A stretch of DNA of 11,723 nucleotides from a bacterium (GCA_012517755.1 JAAYUH010000215.1:1-11723); one strand, 5' to 3'; positions 1 to 8,016 are shown, numbered from the stretch's first letter. Made by a program: numbers and translations. The notes: generated from the sequence alone by a model not told the origin.

Positions 1-84
1 GGTGCCGGGACCGGGACTTGAACCCGGACGGATCTCTCCATACGCACCTCAAACGTACGCGTCTGCCAATTCCGCCATCCCGGC
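1..84 (-). tRNA. tRNA-Leu, anticodon GAG
   Basis: Read on the minus strand from 84, the sequence folds into a class II cloverleaf. The 7-bp acceptor stem is GCCGGGA/TCCCGGC, with discriminator A at position 3. The D-stem is GCG/CGC with a GG-containing D-loop. The anticodon stem is TACGT/GCGTA around the loop TTGAGGT, which gives anticodon GAG (reads CUC/CUU). The long variable arm is GGA-GAGA-TCC, and the T-arm is CCGGG-TTCAAGT-CCCGG. The long variable arm and GAG anticodon identify leucine. Bases 2-1 read CC after the discriminator, so at least part of the 3' CCA appears encoded; the window ends before the final A. The tRNA lies 13 nt downstream of the secG stop on the same strand and may be co-transcribed with it. 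The stems are far more GC-rich than the surrounding genes. Confidence 0.97.
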
Positions 85-97
85 ATTAAAAAAATTA

Positions 98-319
98 TTA
101 TACTTCCAAAATGGTTAAAATCAAGGATAAAACACCAAATGTTATTGAACCAACCATTGCAATTCTGTTTAAAATTAAATCTCTCTTTTTTGTTAAATGA
201 AAAAGGTGTGCTCCTCCTGATATAGCTCCAAGTCCTGCTCCTTTAGGAGTTTGGAAAAGTATACTAACAATTACAACTATTGAAACTATCAATTGAATAA
301 AAAGCAAAAGTTCTTTCAC
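98..319 (-). CDS. secG: Protein translocase subunit SecG
   Basis: Small integral-membrane subunit of the SecYEG preprotein channel in the cytoplasmic membrane. The 73-residue product has the family layout. An N-terminal hydrophobic helix (about residues 4-22) leads to a cytoplasmic loop with LFQTPKGAGLGAISGG (about 21-36), and a second hydrophobic helix follows (about 51-71). The LxQ...KGAG(L)G...GG loop is the SecG signature, and 73 aa is normal for the family. The start is GTG at 319-317 with SD AAGGAGG at 327-333, 7 nt upstream. This GTG overlaps the TGA of the upstream Clp gene by 4 nt (GTGA), which suggests translational coupling. The tRNA-Leu(GAG) gene follows immediately. SecG directly upstream of tRNA-Leu(GAG) is also the E. 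coli arrangement (secG-leuU), recalled from knowledge. Confidence 0.95.
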   Translation of the reverse strand: MKELLLFIQLIVSIVVIVSILFQTPKGAGLGAISGGAHLFHLTKKRDLILNRIAMVGSITFGVLSLILTILEV

Positions 320-2907
320 TTTTTTTCCTCCTTTTTAAAGACAAAATTATCATCTTCAAAATCTATCAAAATCCTATCGTTCTCTTTAAACTCACCATCT
401 AAAATTTTTTTTGCTATCATATTCTCAATCTCTCTCTGTATTGTTCTTCTTAAAGGTCTTGCTCCAAAAAGCGGGTCAAAACCAATTTCAGCAATCTTCT
501 CAATTGCTTTATCACTTATTTCAAGTTCCATTTTCTGAGCTCTCAAAGTTCTTCTAACTCTTTCAATCAGCAAATTAACTATATCTTTAATTTGATCTTT
601 TGTCAACTTATGAAACACTATAATTTCATCAATCCTGTTCAAAAATTCTGGCCTAAATTTATATTTTAGTAGTTCCATTATCTCATCTTTTGCTTTCTCA
701 AAATTCTCTTTATCATCTGGATCAACTTTAAGTAAAAGTTCACTACCAAGATTCGATGTCATAATTATTATTGTATTTTTAAAATCAACAACTCTTCCTT
801 TTGAATCAGTTAATCTCCCATCATCAAGAATTTGAAGGAGTATATTGAAAATATCTGGGTGAGCCTTTTCTATCTCATCAAGAAGGATAACAGAATACGG
901 TCTTCTTCTAATTGCCTCTGTAAGTTGACCACCTTCTTCATACCCAACATATCCAGGAGGTGCTCCAATAAATCTCGATACAGTGTGTTTTTCCATATAT
1001 TCACTCATATCAAATCTTATCATTGCATCTTCATCACCAAACAGAAATTCTGCAAGGGTTTTTGCGAGTTCAGTTTTACCAACTCCTGTTGGTCCAAGAA
1101 ATAGAAATGAACCTATTGGTTTGTTTGGCTCTTTAAGACCTGCTCTTGCTCTCCTAATTGCTTCGGATACTGCTTTAATTGCTTCATCTTGGCCTACAAT
1201 TCTTTTATGGAGATGTTCTTCCATATCTCTTAATTTTTTTATTTCTTCTTCAACAAGCTTTGATACTGGTATTCCAGTCCATTCAGATACAATCTCTGCA
1301 ATATCTTCACCTGTTATTACAGGAACTGGAGAACCTTTTTCTTTTTCAATATTCTTTTTTTCTTCTTCAAGTTTTTTCTTCAAATCTTCTTCAATTTTTT
1401 TCAGTTTAGCTGCTTTCTCATAATCCTCTGCTTTTATACTCACCTCTTTTTCCCTAATAACTTTTTTCAATTCATCTTCAAGCTTTTTAATATCATCTGG
1501 TTCCTTTTTCTCTTCAAATTTAACTTTCGAGGCTGCTTCATCAATTAAATCAATTGCTTTATCTGGTAAAAATCTATCTGTTATATATTTTTCCGAAAGA
1601 ACTGCTGCTTCATAAATAGCATCATCAGAAATTTTCACTCTATGATATGCTTCATACTTATCCCTTAAACCCTTTAAAATTTCTATCGTTTCATCAACTG
1701 TTGGTTCTGAAATAAGTACTGGTTGAAATCTTCTCTCAAGAGCAGGATCTTTTTCAATATATTTTCTATATTCATTTATTGTTGTTGCGCCAATACATTG
1801 CAACTCTCCTCTTGCTAAAGCTGGTTTAAGAATGTTTGATGCATCAACTGCTCCTTCTGCTCCACCTGCACCAACAAGTGTGTGAAGCTCATCTATAAAA
1901 AGAATAATCTCGCCCTCACTATCTCTTATCTCATCAATAATCTTCTTTAATCTATCTTCAAATTCTCCTCTATATTTTGTTCCAGCAATAATCGCTGGAA
2001 GATCAAGAGATACAACCCTTTTATCTCTCAAAGATTCAGGAACTTTACCTTGAATTATTCTCTGGGCAATCCCCTCAACAATTGCAGTCTTTCCAACGCC
2101 GGGTTCTCCAATAAGAACAGGATTATTTTTTGTTCTTCTTGACAAAATTCTAAGCGTTCTTAAAATTTCTTTGTCTCTTCCAATTACTGGGTCCAATTTT
2201 CCCTCTTTTGCGAGTTTAGTTAAATCTCTACTGAAGTTGTCAAGAGTTGGAGTTTTTGAATATTTTTTCTCTTTTTTGATTTTTTCTTTCTTTTCAAGGA
2301 AAGAGAGTATCTTATCTTTTGTTATACCTTTTTGTTTTAAAATTTTTCCAGCAATGCCTTCACCTTCGTCAATAAGACCCAATAAAATATGCTCGGATCC
2401 TATATATTCAGAGCCTAAATCATTTGCGTTTTTTTGAGCATATTCAAAAACTCTTTTAACTCTTGGTGAAAGAGATACCTTTTCAGCTCCAGTTTTTTTC
2501 TTTTTCATATACGATAAAATTTCTGATTCAAGCTCTTTCAAATCAACATCAAGTTCAAAAAGGATATTTCTTATAAAATCACCTTTTCTTAGAAGAGCAA
2601 GAAGTAAATGTTCAGTTTTTATTTCATCTTCACCTAACTCTTTTGCAATATTTTCTGATTCTAAAATGACCTCTTCAGCCTCACCAGTAAATTGATCTGT
2701 TAAAATAGTTGGTTCTGGAGTTGAAAAAAATTTTGAAAACTCATCTTGAAAAAAAGAGTCGAAAGGTGAGAATAAAGAGAATTGATCGTTTAAGTATCCC
2801 TGCTCTATCGCACAATTTTTACAAACATGCAAAACCTTTTTTTCACCATTAACTATTTTTGTAACTGTATAATCAGCTTCTCTTTCTTTACAAATATCAC
2901 AAATCAT
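316..2907 (-). CDS. clpC: ClpC/ClpE-like Hsp100 ATPase with N-terminal zinc finger
   Basis: AAA+ unfoldase of the Clp/Hsp100 class, 863 aa. Domains in order are: a four-cysteine zinc finger (C3, C6, C29, C32) of the type seen in McsA and ClpE; a linker rich in F/S/D; a double Clp_N substrate/adaptor domain (about 72-205); AAA-1 with Walker A GEPGVGKT 267-274 and Walker B D339/E340; a short middle domain with a UVR-like coiled coil (about 483-520, AEDYEKAAKL at 493); AAA-2 with Walker A GPTGVGKT 605-612 and Walker B D677/E678; and sensor-2 GARPLRR 815-821. The spacing between the two Walker A motifs (338) fits ClpC rather than ClpB (about 400). The segment between TSNLG (717-721) and RPEF (752) is short and has no (V/I/L)GF tripeptide, so ClpP docking is doubtful. 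ATG 2907 has a perfect SD and overlaps rpiB by 11 nt. No McsB or CtsR is visible nearby. Confidence 0.93.
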   Translation of the reverse strand: MICDICKEREADYTVTKIVNGEKKVLHVCKNCAIEQGYLNDQFSLFSPFDSFFQDEFSKFFSTPEPTILTDQFTGEAEEVILESENIAKELGEDEIKTEHLLLALLRKGDFIRNILFELDVDLKELESEILSYMKKKKTGAEKVSLSPRVKRVFEYAQKNANDLGSEYIGSEHILLGLIDEGEGIAGKILKQKGITKDKILSFLEKKEKIKKEKKYSKTPTLDNFSRDLTKLAKEGKLDPVIGRDKEILRTLRILSRRTKNNPVLIGEPGVGKTAIVEGIAQRIIQGKVPESLRDKRVVSLDLPAIIAGTKYRGEFEDRLKKIIDEIRDSEGEIILFIDELHTLVGAGGAEGAVDASNILKPALARGELQCIGATTINEYRKYIEKDPALERRFQPVLISEPTVDETIEILKGLRDKYEAYHRVKISDDAIYEAAVLSEKYITDRFLPDKAIDLIDEAASKVKFEEKKEPDDIKKLEDELKKVIREKEVSIKAEDYEKAAKLKKIEEDLKKKLEEEKKNIEKEKGSPVPVITGEDIAEIVSEWTGIPVSKLVEEEIKKLRDMEEHLHKRIVGQDEAIKAVSEAIRRARAGLKEPNKPIGSFLFLGPTGVGKTELAKTLAEFLFGDEDAMIRFDMSEYMEKHTVSRFIGAPPGYVGYEEGGQLTEAIRRRPYSVILLDEIEKAHPDIFNILLQILDDGRLTDSKGRVVDFKNTIIIMTSNLGSELLLKVDPDDKENFEKAKDEIMELLKYKFRPEFLNRIDEIIVFHKLTKDQIKDIVNLLIERVRRTLRAQKMELEISDKAIEKIAEIGFDPLFGARPLRRTIQREIENMIAKKILDGEFKENDRILIDFEDDNFVFKKEEKK

Positions 2908-3361
2908 TTCCTACCTCCTTAAAATTTATATTTTCGATTTCTTTTATCTTCTCAAATCTTCTTTTGTGTCTTCCTCCTTCAAAAGAGGATGTTAAAAAAG
3001 TATTAACAATATCAACTGCTTCTTGAATTTTTGTTGTTCTTCCACCTATACACAAAATATTTGCGTTATTATGAGTTCTTGCTAAACTTGCTGTATTTGT
3101 ATCATAGCATAATGCTGCATAAATACCTTTAAATTTATTTGCAGTTATTGACATCCCAATTCCTGTTCCGCAAATTAATATCCCAAAATCTGCATCTTTT
3201 TTGATGATTAGTTCACAAACTTTTGTAGCAAAATCTGGATAGTCAACAGATTCAGTTGAGTTTGTCCCAACATCTAAAATGTCATATTCGTTACATAAAA
3301 TTTTTTTTAAATTTTCTTTAAGTTCATAACCTGCATGGTCAGAACCAATTGCTATTTTCAT
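2897..3361 (-). CDS. rpiB: Ribose-5-phosphate isomerase B
   Basis: Cytosolic sugar-phosphate isomerase of the LacA/RpiB family that interconverts ribose-5-phosphate and ribulose-5-phosphate in the pentose phosphate pathway. The 154-aa protein shows the family hallmarks. These are GSDHAGYELK at residues 6-15 (phosphate/sugar-binding D8, H9), DVGT at 30-33, YPDFA at 41-45, the active-site loop CGTGIGMS at 64-71 (catalytic Cys64), ARTHNNAN at 94-101 (His97), and EGGRHKRR at 128-135 (phosphate-binding Arg/His). Length is typical. ATG 3361 has SD AAGGAG at 3369-3374, 7 nt away. The gene sits 17 nt downstream of the plsY-tsaC stop and overlaps the Clp gene start by 11 nt. In B. subtilis the tsaC homologue ywlC also lies close to rpiB (ywlF), so the neighbourhood is partly conserved. 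Allose-6-phosphate or galactose-6-phosphate isomerase are less likely alternatives. Confidence 0.95.
   Translation of the reverse strand: MKIAIGSDHAGYELKENLKKILCNEYDILDVGTNSTESVDYPDFATKVCELIIKKDADFGILICGTGIGMSITANKFKGIYAALCYDTNTASLARTHNNANILCIGGRTTKIQEAVDIVNTFLTSSFEGGRHKRRFEKIKEIENINFKEVGNDL
2913..2920 (-). promoter_or_regulatory. Strong Shine-Dalgarno of the clpC-like gene
   Basis: Minus-strand AAGGAGGT lies 5 nt before the ATG at 2907, inside the last codons of rpiB. It is an uninterrupted match to the anti-SD core and fixes the ATG as the start, so the zinc finger belongs to the protein. Its position inside rpiB implies that both genes are read from one mRNA. Confidence 0.85.
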
Positions 3362-3378
3362 AGTTATGCTCCTTTTAT

Positions 3379-4587
3379 CTAAGAAATTGTTTTAAAAATA
3401 TCTTCCTTTTTTATCTTCCCCTCTCTTAAAATATCTACTTTTCCATCAATAACCTGAACAACTGTTGATGGAGTTTTACCTAATTCTCCTCCATCAACAA
3501 TAAAATCAACAATCCCATAAAAAATATCTTTTAATCCCTCTAAATTTTGAGGTGTTTCCTCTTTTGAGATATTTGCACTTGTAGTTGCAAGTGGAAAATC
3601 GATTAGATTAAGAATATCTATAACAAATTTGTTGTTGGGGATCCTAAAAGCTATTGTGTCAAATTTTTTCAATGAAACTTCGGGGCATCCTTCTTTCTTT
3701 TTTAATACTATCGTTATTTCACCTGGCATATATCTATCAATTATTTTTATTGCTAAGTCATCGACATATGCATACTTTTCTATCTCACTTTTATTTTTTA
3801 CAAATAAAACAAGTGGCTTGTTAAAATCTCTTTTTTTAATTTTGTAAATCTTTTTAATTAAATTTTTATCTAAACAATTTGCACATAAACCATAAATAGT
3901 ATCTGTAGGAATAATGCCTATGCCACCGTTTTCAAGAATCTTTTTTATTTTTTCTAAATTTTCTTTACTTGGATTAAAAATCATTGTCTCTTTTAAAGTC
4001 TCTTTCTCTCCAAATTTTGATTCAATACCATATCTTAATCTATTAATGTTATCTTTATGTCTATAAATTCCAAGAAGAGATAAAAAAATTGATAAACATG
4101 CTAAATCATAATTTTTAAAAATTAATAAAACAAATGGTGCAAACAAAAAAGAAATTATTGATGAGAGTGAAACAAATTTTGTTAAAGCAAGAACTGAAAT
4201 AAAAATCAGAACTTCAATAAAAGCAACAGTTGGGATTAAACCAATGACAACTCCAAAAGTTGCAGCAACTCCTTTCCCGCCTTTAAATCCTAAAAAAATA
4301 GAGAAATCATGACCAATAACTCCAGAAAAACCCATAAAAAAAATTGTATAAATATCAAAATGAAAGATATATCTTCCAATTAAAACCGGTAAAAGTCCTT
4401 TAGATAGATCAAAAATTCCAGATATTATGGCTGTTGATAGGCCAGCGATTCTTAAAACATTAGTAGCACCTATATTTCCACTGCCAACTTTCCTTATATC
4501 AATTCCCTTTTTCTTTTTAACAAAAATAAATCCAAAAGGTATTGAACCATATAAATATGAGAGTAAAAGCAAAATAACTTTTAACAT
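3379..4587 (-). CDS. PlsY acyltransferase fused to TsaC/Sua5 threonylcarbamoyl-AMP synthase
   Basis: One 402-aa frame carries two unrelated enzymes. Residues 1-200 are PlsY, the membrane acyl-phosphate:glycerol-3-phosphate acyltransferase that makes lysophosphatidate. Its motifs are YGSIPFG (13-19), GSGNIGATNVLR (35-46), the HxF...FKGGKGVA block (93-108) and RHKDNINRLRYG (176-187), with several hydrophobic spans between. Residues 202-402 are a complete YrdC/Sua5 domain, which makes threonylcarbamoyl-AMP for tRNA t6A37. Its motifs are IPTDTIYGL, KKRDFNKPL (K252, R253, K257) and TTSANIS (S337-N339). Each half has the length of a stand-alone enzyme. The start is ATG 4587 with SD GAGGT (4593-4597); the longer frame to 4650 lacks such a site. 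Met202 (codon at 3984-3982) falls exactly at the junction and could be an internal start, but no strong SD precedes it. Both halves are secure; whether they stay covalently joined in the cell is inference. Confidence 0.92.
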   Translation of the reverse strand: MLKVILLLLSYLYGSIPFGFIFVKKKKGIDIRKVGSGNIGATNVLRIAGLSTAIISGIFDLSKGLLPVLIGRYIFHFDIYTIFFMGFSGVIGHDFSIFLGFKGGKGVAATFGVVIGLIPTVAFIEVLIFISVLALTKFVSLSSIISFLFAPFVLLIFKNYDLACLSIFLSLLGIYRHKDNINRLRYGIESKFGEKETLKETMIFNPSKENLEKIKKILENGGIGIIPTDTIYGLCANCLDKNLIKKIYKIKKRDFNKPLVLFVKNKSEIEKYAYVDDLAIKIIDRYMPGEITIVLKKKEGCPEVSLKKFDTIAFRIPNNKFVIDILNLIDFPLATTSANISKEETPQNLEGLKDIFYGIVDFIVDGGELGKTPSTVVQVIDGKVDILREGKIKKEDIFKTIS

Positions 4588-4728
4588 AATAAACCTCAAT
4601 TTAATAATAACAAAAAAATTACTATTTAAAATATCTTTAGTCCATACCAATATCTTCTCAACTCAATATTTTATAAAGATATCTAAATAAAAATATGATA
4701 GAATAATTTAAGTGGAGGTTTTTACTAT
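4588..4728. promoter_or_regulatory. Divergent promoter spacer, plsY-tsaC / Ca2+ ATPase
   Basis: This 141-bp, very AT-rich gap separates two divergent genes and should hold both promoters. On the plus strand a -10-like TATGAT lies at 4694-4699, about 30 nt before the TTG start, but no good -35 precedes it at 16-18 bp. On the minus strand TTGAGA (plus coordinates 4656-4661) resembles a -35, without a convincing -10 at normal spacing. An 8-bp palindrome AGATATCT sits at 4677-4684. I cannot assign an operator. Confidence 0.4.
4714..4719 (+). promoter_or_regulatory. SD that fixes the TTG start of the Ca2+ ATPase
   Basis: GGAGGT lies 9 nt before the TTG codon at 4729-4731. No in-frame ATG exists near the N-terminus, and the family's N-terminal cation-ATPase domain begins within the first few residues after this TTG. 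It is therefore the probable start. Confidence 0.75.
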
Positions 4729-7329
4729 TTGGAAAAGATTTGGAAACTTTCAATAGAAGAAGTCTTAGAAAAGTTAAAAGTTGATTTAGAAAAGGGTCTC
4801 TCAAAAGAAGAGGCAGAAAATAGATTAAAAATTTATGGATTTAATGAATTACCTGAGAAAAAACCAAAATCAATTTTTACAAGAATTTATAATCAGATAA
4901 AAAGTTTACTTGTATTGATATTAATTTTTTCTGCAATCATATCAATAATTCTTTCTGAATGGATAGATGGAATTGCAATAATCGCAATTATTGTAATAAA
5001 TGCATTTATTGGAATATATCAGGAAATAAACGCAGAAAAGAGTTTAAAAGCACTTAAAAAAATAGCAGCACCAACAACAAAAGTAAGAAGAGATGGGATG
5101 ATAGTCCAAATTCAAACAAAAGATGTTGTCCCTGGAGACATTATTATATTTGAAACTGGAGATAAAATAGGTGCTGATTTAAGAATAATAAGCCAGAAAA
5201 ATTTGAAAGTCGAAGAAGCTTTTTTAACTGGTGAATCATTTCCTGTTGAGAAAAATGAGAAGGAGATAGATTTAGATGATTTACCAGTACATAGTAGAAA
5301 AAATATAATTTTTTCTGGTTCAACAGTAGTGTATGGAAGGGGAGAAGGAGTTGTTTTTGCAACAGGTGTTAATACAGAAATTGGAAAAATTGGGAAAACT
5401 CTTGGAGAGATGGAGGAAAAGAAAACTCCACTTGAAATTAAATTAGACCAACTTGGAAAAACCTTGGGGATAATTTTTCTTATTGCGTGTATTGCTGTTT
5501 TTATCCTTTCAATGTCAAGGGGAATTGCATTTATAGATGCCTTTATGACAGCAGTTGCCCTCGCAGTTGCAGCAGTCCCAGAAGGACTTCCAGCAGTTGT
5601 TACAATTGTTCTTGCAATTGGAGTAAGGACAATGGCATCAAAAAGGGCTATAGTTAGAAATCTATCTTCTGTAGAAACTCTTGGATCTGTAACAACAATT
5701 TTAACTGATAAAACAGGAACTTTAACTAAAAATGAACTGAGAGTATCTGAATATTATATATATGGACCTGAAAAATTTTTCTATCTTGCTATGACTTTAT
5801 GTAATGATGCAAGAATACAAGAAGGTGGAAAAAATTATGGAGACCCAACTGAAATTGCCCTTCTCTATTTTACGCTTGATAAGGGATTTATTAAGGAAAA
5901 GATAGAAAAAGAATTTATAAGAATTGATGAAATACCTTTTGATTCTGATAGAAAAATTATGACAACGATAAATACCAATGGTAATGACAAATATGCTTTC
6001 AGTAAAGGTGCGCCTGAAATTCTTTTAAAAAGTTGCTCTTATTACATTCAAGAGGTTGAAGTTAGACCAATTGAAGAGATAATTGATGATGTTCTTGAAA
6101 AAAATGAAAGGATGGCTAAATCAGGTTTAAGAGTTTTAGGGGTTGCTTATAAACTTCTTAAAAATGATGACAAAAAAGAGGATATTGAAAAAGATTTAGT
6201 ATTTCTTGGACTTGTTGGTATGGAAGATACTCCAAGAGAAGAGGTATTCTCAGCAATAGAAGAAGCAAAAAGAGCTGGAATTAAAGTTAAAATGGTAACT
6301 GGCGATCATAAAGTAACAGCATTAAGTATCGCAAAAAGACTAAATATATCTAAAGATGATGATGAGGCAATAGAAGAGAGCGAAATAGATGAAAATGTGG
6401 CTTTAGATATTTTGGTGAATGAAAAAAATGTTTTTGCTCGAGTTTCACCACATACAAAATTAAAACTTGTTGAAGCTTTGAAAAATAAAGGAGAAAAAGT
6501 AGCTGTAACAGGTGATGGAATAAATGATGCTCTTGCTCTGAAGAAAGCTGATGTTGGTATTGCTATGGGCATAACTGGAACAGATGTTTCAAAAGAGGCA
6601 TCAGATATTGTTCTAACAGATGATAATTTTGCAACAATTGTTACTGCAATAAAAGAGGGAAGAAGAATATATTCAAATATTAAAAAAGTTGTTATGTTTC
6701 TTTTAAGTTGTAATATTGGAGAGGTTTTAATTATTCTTACTGCGACATTATTTAATCTTCCAATCCCATTTAAACCAATTCATCTTTTATATATAAATTT
6801 GATTTCAGATGCATTCCCTGCCCTTGCTCTTGGTGTTGAACCAGAAGAAGAGGGAATAATGGATATGCCACCAAGAAAAGCAAATGATAAAATATTGGAT
6901 AATGATAATATGTTTAGAGTTTTTTTTAGTGCTGTTGTTGAAACATTTGTAACTATCTTTGCATTTATGAGTATTTTAAATAATGGTGGAACATTAGTTG
7001 AGGCCCAAACAACTGCTCTTGTAACTTTAATATTATCAGAACTATTTAAAGCATATTCAAATAAAACTGAATTTAAGCCAATTAAACTCAGAAAACTTTT
7101 TAACAATCCATTCCTTAACTATTCTGTTCTCGTTTCATTACTAATAACAATTTCGATTATCTATATACCATTTTTTGATAAAATTTTTTATCTCTCTCCT
7201 TTAAAATTTAAATTCTTCGAATATCTTCCACTTTCTCTTTTACCAGCAATTAGTTTTGAGATTTCAAAATTATTTTCTTTATCATCAATCAAAAATAATT
7301 TTAAAAATAATCATAAGGAAAATTCCTAA
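4729..7329 (+). CDS. Type II (SERCA/PMR-like) calcium-transporting P-type ATPase
   Basis: Membrane pump of 866 aa that exports a divalent cation, most likely Ca2+, using ATP. It has an N-terminal cation-ATPase domain (1-70), an actuator domain with TGES (167-170), the phosphorylation motif DKTGTLT with Asp327, the nucleotide-binding KGAPE (426-430), the hinge TGDGIND (594-600), and about ten membrane helices. Residues at the positions of the SERCA Ca2+ ligands are present. They are Glu285 in PEGLPA (M4), Asn662 and Glu665 in CNIGEV (M5), Asn690, Ser693 and Asp694 in INLISD (M6), and Glu771 in LSELF (M8, aligned by eye with SERCA Glu908). Both SERCA-type sites could therefore exist; the only swap is Ser for Thr in M6. 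Na+/K+ or Mn2+ transport is possible but less favoured. The start is TTG. The last 45 bp overlap the convergent ZIP gene. Confidence 0.93.
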   Translation: MEKIWKLSIEEVLEKLKVDLEKGLSKEEAENRLKIYGFNELPEKKPKSIFTRIYNQIKSLLVLILIFSAIISIILSEWIDGIAIIAIIVINAFIGIYQEINAEKSLKALKKIAAPTTKVRRDGMIVQIQTKDVVPGDIIIFETGDKIGADLRIISQKNLKVEEAFLTGESFPVEKNEKEIDLDDLPVHSRKNIIFSGSTVVYGRGEGVVFATGVNTEIGKIGKTLGEMEEKKTPLEIKLDQLGKTLGIIFLIACIAVFILSMSRGIAFIDAFMTAVALAVAAVPEGLPAVVTIVLAIGVRTMASKRAIVRNLSSVETLGSVTTILTDKTGTLTKNELRVSEYYIYGPEKFFYLAMTLCNDARIQEGGKNYGDPTEIALLYFTLDKGFIKEKIEKEFIRIDEIPFDSDRKIMTTINTNGNDKYAFSKGAPEILLKSCSYYIQEVEVRPIEEIIDDVLEKNERMAKSGLRVLGVAYKLLKNDDKKEDIEKDLVFLGLVGMEDTPREEVFSAIEEAKRAGIKVKMVTGDHKVTALSIAKRLNISKDDDEAIEESEIDENVALDILVNEKNVFARVSPHTKLKLVEALKNKGEKVAVTGDGINDALALKKADVGIAMGITGTDVSKEASDIVLTDDNFATIVTAIKEGRRIYSNIKKVVMFLLSCNIGEVLIILTATLFNLPIPFKPIHLLYINLISDAFPALALGVEPEEEGIMDMPPRKANDKILDNDNMFRVFFSAVVETFVTIFAFMSILNNGGTLVEAQTTALVTLILSELFKAYSNKTEFKPIKLRKLFNNPFLNYSVLVSLLITISIIYIPFFDKIFYLSPLKFKFFEYLPLSLLPAISFEISKLFSLSSIKNNFKNNHKENS

Positions 7330-8016
7330 TAATATAAATAGAGTTTTTATTAAATTATCCTTTAATGAAACTTTTTTGTGTAGCTCTGGTATCAAATCAG
7401 TTAGAGACAGATAAAGAAAATTACCAGCAGTTAAACCAGCAATAAATGGTATTAAACTTTTAAATTTCACTAACATAAAATATCCGAAAATTCCACCTAA
7501 AATCGCTGTTAATGATACAAGAAAATTTAACCTTAATGCTTTTTTAGGATTTAAACCACCATAAATTAAGATACCATAATCTCCGAGTTCTTGTGGTACT
7601 TCATGAAGAATAACACTAAGTGTTGTTATAAATCCAAGTTGAAAATTTATAAGAAATGTTGAAGCTATTAGTGATCCATCTATAAAATTATGAAGAGAAT
7701 CTCCTAAAAGATTCAGTGGAACAAAGGTGTGTTCTTTACAATCAATATCATGACAATGTCTCCATTTCAAATAGGTTTCAAGAATAAAGAATAAAAAGAT
7801 ACCAAAAATAACTGAATAGATTGAATTAAAATTTTCATTTATAGCTTCGGGTAAAAGATGAAGAAGTGCAGAAGTTATCAATGCTCCAGTTGAAAAACTC
7901 ACAAGAATAAACGAAACCCTTTTTAACTTCTCAAGATCTTTATTTAAGAAAAAAATACCAACTAAAGAGACAAAACTACTTAAAATATTTCCTATTAAAA
8001 TATAAATAAAAATCAT
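7285..8016 (-). CDS. ZIP-family (LIV-1-like) divalent metal transporter
   Basis: A 243-aa multi-spanning membrane protein of the ZIP (SLC39) family, predicted to move Zn2+ or a related metal into the cytosol. Motifs include SALLHLLPEA (49-58) in the second helix. The paired metal-site helices carry HNFIDG (109-114) and HEVPQELGD (138-146), close to the HExPHExGD pattern of the LIV-1 branch but with Gln in place of the second His. A short cytosolic loop with H87, C88, H89, C93 and H96 precedes the first of these helices, like the metal-binding loop of other ZIPs. The gene follows kbl on the same strand after 37 nt and may be the third gene of the tdh operon. No SD is visible before ATG 8016. 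Its last 45 bp overlap the convergent Ca2+ ATPase. The transported metal cannot be read from sequence. Confidence 0.88.
   Translation of the reverse strand: MIFIYILIGNILSSFVSLVGIFFLNKDLEKLKRVSFILVSFSTGALITSALLHLLPEAINENFNSIYSVIFGIFLFFILETYLKWRHCHDIDCKEHTFVPLNLLGDSLHNFIDGSLIASTFLINFQLGFITTLSVILHEVPQELGDYGILIYGGLNPKKALRLNFLVSLTAILGGIFGYFMLVKFKSLIPFIAGLTAGNFLYLSLTDLIPELHKKVSLKDNLIKTLFILLGIFLMIIFKIIFD

Noticed and set aside
832..2437. Several plus-strand ORFs of 76-146 codons
   Set aside because: All are antisense to the Clp ATPase gene, low-complexity (Ser/Phe/Ile rich) and lack SDs. Their openness follows from the AT-rich codon use of the real gene.
4588..4650. N-terminal extension of the PlsY-TsaC gene up to 4650
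   Set aside because: The 21 extra codons are not PlsY-like and have no SD. ATG 4587 has GAGGT 5 nt upstream, and the first membrane helix begins right after it.
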